Assembly (NCBI GenBank): GCA_027314665.1
Contig: DAHVAK010000270.1
Span: forward strand, 1 to 34,713
DNA length: 34,713 nt
Direction: 5' to 3'
Source of the DNA: Spirochaetales bacterium
GTDB lineage: Bacteria; Spirochaetota; Spirochaetia; DAHUYW01
Shown: in pieces, positions 27,593 through 34,713 of the stretch
Layout: each line of letters begins with the position of its first letter
Position numbering within the stretch: position 1 is the first letter of the stretch
Notes under the pieces: model-generated
The model's database searches: none
Seen by the model: only the letters and a program-made list of their open reading frames with translations
Told to the model about the DNA's origin: nothing
Made by a program: the position numbers and the translations under genes

Positions 27593-30121
27593 ACGAACAA
27601 CCTGGAGATCTACCGGAGCATCTTCCGCGATTCGTCGGTTGGGGTCGTGCTCTTCGGAAAAAGCGGGGCGATTCTCCTGACGAACGAGGCCTTTCGCCGC
27701 ATGGTCGCCAAGAGCGAGGCGGGGCTCGAAAAGATCCTGCTGCTCGATCTGGTGCACCCCGACGACCGCGACTACTGCCTCGGGGCGATCGCGCGCCTGT
27801 CCGGAGGGAAGGCGCGCCATGAGACCGTCGACCTTCGCTACCTCGGCGGGAAAGGGCGCACGGCATGGTGTCGGATCCACTTCTCTCTCGCCGCCCTCCC
27901 CGATCGGCCAGGGCGTTTCATGATCGGCTTGGTCGAAGACATCAGCCAGCAGAAGATCAACGAGGAGCGGATCATCGCTTCCCGGTCGGCGGCGGAGGAG
28001 GCTTTCCGCCAGGCGCACGAGGAGCGAGAGAACGCCGAGCGCGCCCGGCTTGTGTCGCAGAACGCGGCTCAGACGAAGTCCGACTTCCTCGCGAACATGA
28101 GCCACGAGATCCGCACCCCGATCCACACCGTCATCGGCATGAGCGATCTCCTCGCCGAGACTCGCCTCGACGCCGAGCAGCAGGAGTACACCGCGCAGAT
28201 CCAGTTCGCGGCGGAGGTTCTGCTCGGGCTTGTCAACGATGTGCTGGATTTCTCCAAGATCGAGGCGGGGAAGCTCGTCCTTGAATCGATCGATTTCGAT
28301 CTCTACAAGATGGCGGGGGAGGCCGTGGATCTCGTCGCGCTGGAGGCGCACAAGAAGGGCCTGGAGGTGATTCTCTTCATCGAGAACGACGTCCCCCGCT
28401 TCGTTCGCGGCGACCCGGTGAGACTCCGACAGATCGTCATCAACCTGTTCAACAACGCGGTGAAGTTCACCCACGAGGGGGAGATCGTCGTCTCGATCAT
28501 GAAGATTCTCGAGACCGAGACGAGCGTGAAGCTTCATCTCTTCGTGAAGGACACCGGGGTCGGGATCCCCGCCGAGAAGCGCTCGCGCCTCTTCCAGGTC
28601 TTCTCCCAGGTCGATTCTTCGACGACGAGGAAGTACGGCGGCTCGGGGCTCGGGCTCTCGATCTCGAAGAGCCTCGTGGAGCTCATGCAGGGCGAGATCG
28701 GGGTGGAAAGCAAGGAGGGGGTCGGATCCACCTTCTGGTTCAGCATCGAGTTCGGCAAGAGCCTGACGGCGCCGGTCCCCGAATGGGACGACCTCGAGCT
28801 GCTCGCAGGGAAGAAGGCGCTCATCGTCGACGACATCGCCTCCGCCCGAATCGTGGTCGCGCGCTATCTGGAGGGGTGGGGCTGCAGGGTCGTTCAGATC
28901 AACGGCGGGAACGAGGCCCTCGCTGCGATGCGCTCGAGCGCCGAATCCGGCGCGCCCTACGACCTGTGCCTCATCGACCTGCTCATGCCCGGGATGGACG
29001 GCTGGCAGCTCGCGAGCGAGATCAACGCCGACAGGCGGATCAACGGAGCGAAGCTCTTCCTCCTGAGTCCGGCGGGCAAGAGCGGCGAGGAAGCCAAGAT
29101 GAAGCTCCTTGGCTGGTACGACGGATACTTGAGCAAGCCCGTGAAGAAGGGGCTCCTCTTCGACACCCTGCTCCGCGAGTACCGCGATAAGCACGAGCTG
29201 GAGGCCCCTGAGGAGCTCGCGCCGCTTGAGCCGGAGAGTCCGGCGGAGGGACGAGAGTCGGAGCTTCCGAAGGCGCGGCTCCTGGTGGCGGAGGATCACG
29301 AGGTGAACCGCCGCCTTTTTGAGACGATCCTCACGAGCCTGGGCTTCCCGGTCGAGCTTGCGACGAACGGGCGCGAGGCGGTCGCGGCCGTGACCGCGAG
29401 GCCCGCAGGCTACTTTGGGCTCATCTTCATGGACGTTCAGATGCCCGAGATGAACGGCTACGAGGCCGCGACGCGGATTCGCGCGGCGGGCTTCGACATC
29501 CCCATCATCGCCGTGACCGCAAGCGTCACCGAGAGCGAGCGGGAGAGATGCCGTGAGGCGGGCATGTCCGATTTTCTCGGAAAGCCCTTCAAGAAGGGCG
29601 ACCTCGTGCCGGTGCTAGCCGAGTGGCTGAGAGGCTCAAGCGGCGCGTCGCCGCAAGGATCGGCGCCTCCCGGCGCTCCGAGCGCGGGGCAGCCCTTTGC
29701 AGAGGGCAGCGCCCCCGCACGGGGCGCGTCCGACGAGCCGCCGGACCCTGCTTCCGCCGACGGAGATCTCGCGGGCGTCGATCCGGCAATCTTCGACTAT
29801 CGCGAGGCGGTCTCGATCTTCATGGGAAAGTCGGAGGTCGTCGTGCGAATGCTCCATGCCTTCGTGGAGAGGGTGGAGGGACAGCTGCCGAAGATTCGAA
29901 GCGCCCTGTCCTCGGGGGATCTTGCCTCCGCGAAGGCCGAGGCTCACTCGATCAAGGGTGGCGGATGGAACCTGCAGATCCGTCGGGTCGGCGACGCCGC
30001 GGCGAAGCTCGAAGCCGCAGCGGCCGATCAGAACTCGGCCTTCGCCGTGCGGGCCCTCGACCGCCTCGAAGCCGCCTACGCCGAGCTCAAGGCTGCCGTC
30101 GGCGGCCCCCTGCCGGTGTAG
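27593..30121 (+). CDS. Hybrid sensor histidine kinase: PAS - HisKA - HATPase - REC - REC - Hpt
   Basis: PAS-like EIYRSIFRDSSVGVVLFGKSGAILLTNEAF; KSDFLANMSHEIRTPIHTVIGMSDLL; INLFNNAVKFTHEGE; GGSGLGLSISKSLVELM; two RECs (CLIDLLMPGMDGW, IFMDVQMPEMNGY); Hpt AHSIKGGGWNLQ. Start placed at ACG 27593 (see findings); the track start 26708 is read-in. Confidence 0.88.
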   Translation, partial: TNNLEIYRSIFRDSSVGVVLFGKSGAILLTNEAFRRMVAKSEAGLEKILLLDLVHPDDRDYCLGAIARLSGGKARHETVDLRYLGGKGRTAWCRIHFSLAALPDRPGRFMIGLVEDISQQKINEERIIASRSAAEEAFRQAHEERENAERARLVSQNAAQTKSDFLANMSHEIRTPIHTVIGMSDLLAETRLDAEQQEYTAQIQFAAEVLLGLVNDVLDFSKIEAGKLVLESIDFDLYKMAGEAVDLVALEAHKKGLEVILFIENDVPRFVRGDPVRLRQIVINLFNNAVKFTHEGEIVVSIMKILETETSVKLHLFVKDTGVGIPAEKRSRLFQVFSQVDSSTTRKYGGSGLGLSISKSLVELMQGEIGVESKEGVGSTFWFSIEFGKSLTAPVPEWDDLELLAGKKALIVDDIASARIVVARYLEGWGCRVVQINGGNEALAAMRSSAESGAPYDLCLIDLLMPGMDGWQLASEINADRRINGAKLFLLSPAGKSGEEAKMKLLGWYDGYLSKPVKKGLLFDTLLREYRDKHELEAPEELAPLEPESPAEGRESELPKARLLVAEDHEVNRRLFETILTSLGFPVELATNGREAVAAVTARPAGYFGLIFMDVQMPEMNGYEAATRIRAAGFDIPIIAVTASVTESERERCREAGMSDFLGKPFKKGDLVPVLAEWLRGSSGASPQGSAPPGAPSAGQPFAEGSAPARGASDEPPDPASADGDLAGVDPAIFDYREAVSIFMGKSEVVVRMLHAFVERVEGQLPKIRSALSSGDLASAKAEAHSIKGGGWNLQIRRVGDAAAKLEAAAADQNSAFAVRALDRLEAAYAELKAAVGGPLPV

Positions 30122-30136
30122 GGCCCGGCGATCGCT

Positions 30137-30161
30137 CCGCCGGAGACTTCCTCTCCGGCGG
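30137..30161 (+). terminator. Strong hairpin after the hybrid kinase gene (terminator-like, no U-tract)
   Basis: CCGCCGGAGA (30137-30146) CTTCC TCTCCGGCGG (30152-30161), perfect 10-bp stem, 16 nt after the stop; a second perfect stem GGCGAGG TCCG CCTCGCC lies at 30201-30218. Confidence 0.45.
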
Positions 30162-30276
30162 CATTCGTCCGCGGTAGCCCTCTTCAATTCGATGGAACAA
30201 GGCGAGGTCCGCCTCGCCGCTGCGCCTCAGCAGGCGGCGTCAAGGGGGAGCGACCGCGAAGGCCCGGCGGACCTGG

Positions 30277-31101
30277 CTACTGGGCCTGCCCCTGGAGCGC
30301 CACCGGGACATAGACCCAGCCGTAGGGCGTCCCGCAGGTGATCGAGCCGCCGAGGGTGAAGGAGACGGCCTGAGCCTGGATGGCATTCAGGATCATGCTC
30401 AAGGTCTTCCCGGTCGAGTTCTCCATCTGGAGGGTCACCGTCGCGATCTCGCCTGGTTGGATTGCGGTGGACCGCTCGGTGTGCAGGAGCCGGTACCTCT
30501 CCTGATTCAGCACCAGGTAGGTGTCGATCCGGTCGACCGAGATGGGAAAGCTGTTTGTATTCTTGACGTTGAGCCTGATGCGAAAAAGATCCTGCGTGGG
30601 CAGTCCAACTGCGCCCGCAAAGCTGACCTCCGGAATGCGCGGAATCGGAAGCTCCACCGTGCGGCTGAAGGCAATCGGCTCGAAGCCGAAGGAGGCCTGC
30701 GGATACACCATGCCGTCGAAGGTCACCCGCAGCTTCCCTTCGGCGAGAAGATTCGGCGCCGACTTGAGGATGTCCTGCATGGAGATCTGAAACGGGAAGG
30801 TGACGTACTCATCCCCGTTTCCATCCATCCTCTTCAGATCGGTGAAGCTGGAGGTGAAGAGCTGCTTGTCGAACAGGGCGCTTCCATAGTCAATCTTGTC
30901 GAGACCGAGCGACTGGCGCATCGTATTGTGAACCGTGACCCTCGCTTCGAACTTGATCACATCGGGGGTAATGACGGTGGAGGATAGCCGGCTTACCTGT
31001 ACTGTGGGGGGCTGCGGAGTTTCGGGTCCTTGGCTCGCGCAGGCGGCGAGCAACGCGACGGCTGCTATGCCTGCAAGGAACAGACGTACGGTTTTTTTCA
31101 T
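30277..31101 (-). CDS. LEA type 2 family lipoprotein
   Basis: Lipobox VALLAAC; two LEA2-like units: FEARVTVHNTMRQSLGLDKIDYGSALFDKQL and FRIRLNVKNTNSFPISVDRIDTYLVLNQERY. Confidence 0.82.
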   Translation of the reverse strand: MKKTVRLFLAGIAAVALLAACASQGPETPQPPTVQVSRLSSTVITPDVIKFEARVTVHNTMRQSLGLDKIDYGSALFDKQLFTSSFTDLKRMDGNGDEYVTFPFQISMQDILKSAPNLLAEGKLRVTFDGMVYPQASFGFEPIAFSRTVELPIPRIPEVSFAGAVGLPTQDLFRIRLNVKNTNSFPISVDRIDTYLVLNQERYRLLHTERSTAIQPGEIATVTLQMENSTGKTLSMILNAIQAQAVSFTLGGSITCGTPYGWVYVPVALQGQAQ

Positions 31102-31165
31102 GACGACCTCTGGGGCGCATTGTACCGGGCGCTCCGCCCCGCGGTCAAGGCGAAGTTTTCCCTCC

Positions 31166-32068
31166 TCATGCGGTGAGCCTGCCGCTCCCGTGTCCCTCGG
31201 GAGAGGGATCGCTTAGGTAGGGCAGTCCGCTCACCCGCTCGCTCAAGGTCCAAAGCCGTCGAGCCGCCCGCTCATCATAGGTGCGCATGGCCGACGATCG
31301 GGGCTCGTCCATGTACCAGTACCCTCCGGCCTCATTGGCAACCAGGGGATTCGTCGCGAGGAAGACGATCGAGGCCGCGGACTGCGCCGCGCTGATGCCG
31401 TGTCGGGCATGCCAGCGCCAGAGACGGCGAATAAGCAGGCCGGTCTCCTTTTCGCCGAACTTCGTGTCGACGAGGCCCGGATCGGCGGCAAAGGTCGCGA
31501 TCGTGGCCTCGCGGCTGCCGGCCGGATAGGCAGCAAGGCGCCTCGCGAGCTCGTGGGTGAAGAGGACTGTCGCGAGCTTCGATTGGGCGTAGGCTGAAAG
31601 ACCGTTGTACCAGCGGCGCATGCCGACGTCTCGCCAGTGGATCCGCCCGAAGGCGTGGGAATCGGAGCTGACCGTGATGACGCGCGCCCCCGGCGCCAGG
31701 TGAGGCAGGAGGAGCCCCGTGAGCAGGAAGGCGGCGAGATAGTTGACCGCAAACTGGATCTCGATTCCGTCGACGCTCTCTTTTCTGCGCCAGGTGAACA
31801 ATCCGGCATTGTTGATGAGGATGTCGATCGGCGCGTTTCGGGCCGCAATCCGTTGCGCGAGCGCCCTGACCTCCGCCTGCGACGAGAGGTCCGCCAGCTC
31901 GCATTCTCCTCCGCTGCCTGCGCTGCGGATGCGGCTGAGCGCCTGGGCGCAGCGGGCGCCGTCCCTCCCGACCCCGATGACTCTCGCCCCGAGGGAGGCG
32001 AGGCTGCAGGCGATCTCGAGGCCGATCCCCGAGGTCGCTCCCGTGACGACACACACCTTACCGTTCAT
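31166..32068 (-). CDS. Short-chain dehydrogenase/reductase (retinol dehydrogenase-like SDR)
   Basis: MNGKVCVVTGATSGIGLEIACSLASLGARVIGVGR; DILINNAG; SSDSHAFG; YAQSKLATVLF. ATG 32068 has a good SD (GGAG), preferred over TTG 32134. Confidence 0.92.
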   Translation of the reverse strand: MNGKVCVVTGATSGIGLEIACSLASLGARVIGVGRDGARCAQALSRIRSAGSGGECELADLSSQAEVRALAQRIAARNAPIDILINNAGLFTWRRKESVDGIEIQFAVNYLAAFLLTGLLLPHLAPGARVITVSSDSHAFGRIHWRDVGMRRWYNGLSAYAQSKLATVLFTHELARRLAAYPAGSREATIATFAADPGLVDTKFGEKETGLLIRRLWRWHARHGISAAQSAASIVFLATNPLVANEAGGYWYMDEPRSSAMRTYDERAARRLWTLSERVSGLPYLSDPSPEGHGSGRLTA

Positions 32069-32280
32069 GGAGCTCTTCTCCTCACTGCAAGTGTATCGCG
32101 ATTTCTCCCGAGGACAGGGTCGCCGGGCGCGCAAGCCGCGCGGGCAGGGAATCGCCGCCGCGCGCCTCGCCGCCGCCGGGCTTGTTTTCCCCTGAACGGG
32201 GCGGGGTGGTGGATGCCCCCGCGCCCTCTGTTTACACGGCGGCGTCGGACGGGTAAGCTTTTCGACCGAAGAGGTGCACG

Positions 32281-33042
32281 ATGCAGATTGAGGTGCTATC
32301 GTCCAAGGGCGCCGCGGGGGCCGCCGCCGCCGAGCGGGGAGCCGCGATTCTCAAAGAGGCCTTGGGGGCCTCGCACACCCGAAAGGGAGCCGCCGATGCG
32401 CTCGTGCGCTTCATTGCCGCGACCGGTGCTTCGCAGTTCGAGATGCTCGAGCACCTGACCTCCCTCTCCGGAATCGACTGGGCGCGCACCGAGATGTTCC
32501 ACCTCGACGAGTATGTGGGGATTTCCGCCGATCACCCGGCGAGCTTTCGCCGCTATCTCTCCGAGCGGCTGATCGAGCGGGTCCATCCCGGGAGGGTGCA
32601 CCTCATCGAGGGCGATCGCCCGGACCCGGAGGGCGAGGCGCGCAGGCTCGGCGGGCTCCTCGCCGAAGCGCCGGTGACGGTTGCGTTTGTCGGGATCGGA
32701 GAGAACGGCCACCTCGCCTTCAACGATCCGCCGGCGGATTTCGAGAGCGAAGAGCCCTACCTCGTGATGCGGCTCGACGCCGCCTGCCGGATGCAGCAGG
32801 TGGGCGAAGGGTGGTTCGCTTCGCTCGGGGAGGTGCCCGAGCGTGCGATCTCGATGTCGATTCGCCAGATCATGAAGGCCCACGCGATCGTCTGTACGGT
32901 CCCCGATCGTCGCAAGGCGCAGGCGGTGCGCGACTGTCTCTCCGAAGGGGCTCCGGTCAGCCCCCTCCACCCCGCCTCGATCCTGAAGCGTCACCCGAAC
33001 GCCTTCATCTTCCTCGATCGCGATTCGGCCGCCCTCCTGTAG
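32281..33042 (+). CDS. nagB: Glucosamine-6-phosphate deaminase
   Basis: [55 protein letters not shown]; NagB/isomerase-like signature. Confidence 0.9.
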   Translation: MQIEVLSSKGAAGAAAAERGAAILKEALGASHTRKGAADALVRFIAATGASQFEMLEHLTSLSGIDWARTEMFHLDEYVGISADHPASFRRYLSERLIERVHPGRVHLIEGDRPDPEGEARRLGGLLAEAPVTVAFVGIGENGHLAFNDPPADFESEEPYLVMRLDAACRMQQVGEGWFASLGEVPERAISMSIRQIMKAHAIVCTVPDRRKAQAVRDCLSEGAPVSPLHPASILKRHPNAFIFLDRDSAALL

Positions 33043-33048
33043 CGGCCC

Positions 33049-33135
33049 GGCTCCCGCGCTCTCGTTACGCCCTCCGCCTTGCATCCGGAAGACCGGATCC
33101 AAGGCGCCCGCTCCCTCGTTACGCCCTCCGCCTTG
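33049..33135. repeat. 54-bp-period direct repeat with internal hairpin
   Basis: 33049-33081 vs 33103-33135 match 30/33, with a 21-bp perfect core CTCGTTACGCCCTCCGCCTTG at 33061-33081 and 33115-33135; perfect hairpin ATCCGG AAGA CCGGAT 33083-33098 between them. Confidence 0.75.
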
Positions 33136-33161
33136 ACTTTCAAAATCCCCCATATTAGGTT
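33133..33161 (+). promoter_or_regulatory. Candidate hemA promoter
   Basis: TTGACT (33133-33138) - 17 nt - TAGGTT (33156-33161); the -35 overlaps the end of the second repeat copy. Confidence 0.4.
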
Positions 33162-33294
33162 GTACGGGTAAGTCTTAGCACCGCAGTAGGAAACCAGATC
33201 CCTGCAATGAACACGCGGACACAAGGGCTTGTGCGCTCGGCGACCCTGCAACCCATTCCATCCCATCGCTTCTCGCTACCCATCGAGGCGCGCC

Positions 33295-34617
33295 ATGCCT
33301 CCTGATAGGATTCCGGTGGTATGCGTCGGCCTAAGCTACCGAAATGCCACGGTCGAGCTGCTCGAGCGAGTCTCCGTGCCGACGGAGGCTCTAGCGGAGG
33401 CGCTTCGCGAGCTCTCCGACACCCAAGGCGAAGAGCACCGAGAGCTCGTGGTTCTCTCGACCTGCAACCGGGTGGAGATCTACGGGATTCGCCCTGAGCT
33501 CGTCTCGACCGCGAGCGCCTACCTCGCCCGCCGGAGCGGGCTTCCCTCTGCGGCGATCGAGCGGACTCTCACGGTCTACTCGGGCCAGGAGGCGGCGCGC
33601 CACCTCTTTCGCGTGGCGTGCGGCCTCGATTCCCTGGTGATGGGGGAGTCCCAGATCCTCGGCCAGGTCGAAAGCGCCTATGCGGCCGCTCAAGGCTTCG
33701 GATGTGCGGGGTCGATCATGACCGCGCTTTTTCAGACCGCGATTCGCTGCGGGAAGCGGGCTCGCAATGAGACGGGAATCGGGCGGAGCGCCGAAAACAT
33801 CAGCTCTGCGGCGGTTCGCCTCGCCGAGAGCTACGTCGGGGATCTCGCGGCGGCGAGGGTCCTCGTGGTCGGAAGCGGGGAGATGGGGCGCCTCGCCGTG
33901 CGGACGCTGCATACCCGCGGCGCGGAGCGAATCGATCTCGTCAACCGCCACTACGAGCATGCAGCCAAGGTAGCCAGGCGCTGGGGAGCGAAGGCTCACC
34001 TCTTCCAGAACCTTCCCTGCCTCCTTGCGACAAGCGACGTGGTCGTGAGCTCGACGAGCGCCCCCCACCCGATCATCTCTGCCGAGATGGTGCGCCGGGC
34101 GATCGAGGAGCGGCAGGGGCGTCCCCTCGTGCTCATCGACATCGCGGTGCCCCGGGACATTGACCCCGAATCCGCCAGTATCCCCGGGGTACACCTCTTC
34201 GACGTCGATGCGCTGAAGTCGCTCGAGACCGCCGAGGAGGGACCGACGACGGCGGAGGTTCCCGCGGTGGAGGGGATCATCGGCGAGGAGCTTGCCGCTG
34301 CGCAGGTGAAGATGGCGGAGATCGCCCTTCGCCCCGTGATCGCCGAGCTCTGGCAGCGGGCGGGCGCGATCCGCAGCGAGGTGCTTGCGCATACCCGCAG
34401 TCGCCTGCCGGGACTCGACGAGGAGGGCTGGGCGCAGGTCGAAGGCCTCGCGCAGGCACTCGTCAACAAGCTCCTGCACGCCCCGGCGACCCGCCTCCGC
34501 TCGGAAGCGGCGAACGGCCACGCTTCGGACTACGCCGAAGCCCTGCGCTATCTCTTCGATCTTCACGCTCCCGAGAGCTCAGGAGCGCCCGCGGGTGACA
34601 AGGCCGAAGGACGATGA
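33295..34617 (+). CDS. hemA: Glutamyl-tRNA reductase
   Basis: VGLSYRNATVELLERVSV, LSTCNRVEIYG, GLDSLVMGESQILGQVESAY, GSGEMGRLAVRTL, LIDIAVPRDIDP. ATG 33295 chosen. Confidence 0.95.
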   Translation: MPPDRIPVVCVGLSYRNATVELLERVSVPTEALAEALRELSDTQGEEHRELVVLSTCNRVEIYGIRPELVSTASAYLARRSGLPSAAIERTLTVYSGQEAARHLFRVACGLDSLVMGESQILGQVESAYAAAQGFGCAGSIMTALFQTAIRCGKRARNETGIGRSAENISSAAVRLAESYVGDLAAARVLVVGSGEMGRLAVRTLHTRGAERIDLVNRHYEHAAKVARRWGAKAHLFQNLPCLLATSDVVVSSTSAPHPIISAEMVRRAIEERQGRPLVLIDIAVPRDIDPESASIPGVHLFDVDALKSLETAEEGPTTAEVPAVEGIIGEELAAAQVKMAEIALRPVIAELWQRAGAIRSEVLAHTRSRLPGLDEEGWAQVEGLAQALVNKLLHAPATRLRSEAANGHASDYAEALRYLFDLHAPESSGAPAGDKAEGR

Positions 34618-34713
34618 CGATTCGGGTCGGAACCCGCGCGTCGAAGCTCGCCCTCTGGCAAACCGAGCTCGTGAAGGAGAGACTCCTCGGGGCGCACCCC
34701 GGCCTCGAATGCC
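34614..34713 (+). CDS. hemC: Porphobilinogen deaminase (hydroxymethylbilane synthase), truncated by window edge
   Basis: Own translation from ATG 34614: MTIRVGTRASKLALWQTELVKERLLGAHPGLEC; ATGA overlap with the hemA stop. Confidence 0.92.
   Translation, partial: MTIRVGTRASKLALWQTELVKERLLGAHPGLEC

Noticed and set aside
27575-29299. 574-aa minus-strand ORF antisense to the hybrid kinase
   Set aside because: Antisense artefact; the kinase motifs are unambiguous on the plus strand.
32991-33266. 91-aa minus-strand ORF containing the KAEGVTR repeat as a real protein
   Set aside because: Overlaps the nagB end, no SD, no recognisable domain; reported instead as a DNA repeat.

Overview
High-GC bacterial chromosomal window, densely packed with genes. 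It is probably from a spirochaete: the archaeal/eukaryotic-type pheS-pheT pair and the overall gene content suggest this, but it is an inference. Gene order: exported msrB (partial, -); divergent class III adenylate cyclase + exported msrA; a complete oppABCDF-type peptide ABC operon (-) downstream of lnt (-); exported PQQ-type beta-propeller protein (+); TetR / ABC ATPase / shortened ABC-2 permease operon (+); cytochrome b561 (-); GH31 (-) divergent from GH1 (+); patatin-like phospholipase (-); an archaeal-flavoured block of LOR/SDH (archaeal-type ornithine cyclodeaminase-like), pheS, pheT and adenosine-specific kinase (+); a REC-x-REC regulator and a large hybrid histidine kinase (+); LEA2-type lipoprotein (-); SDR (-); nagB (+); hemA and the start of hemC (+). 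No rRNA, tRNA, CRISPR array or transposase gene was recognised. Main leads: (1) identical promoter/operator geometry on both sides of the msrB | cyclase-msrA divergent region, with a Cys-rich N-terminal region in the cyclase; (2) an ABC-2 permease that appears to lack its central TM segment by in-frame deletion; (3) a hybrid kinase whose best start codon by RBS spacing is ACG; (4) an archaeal-like four-gene block; (5) two intergenic structured-repeat loci, one upstream of the LOR/SDH gene and one between nagB and hemA; (6) a clean TetR promoter/operator.
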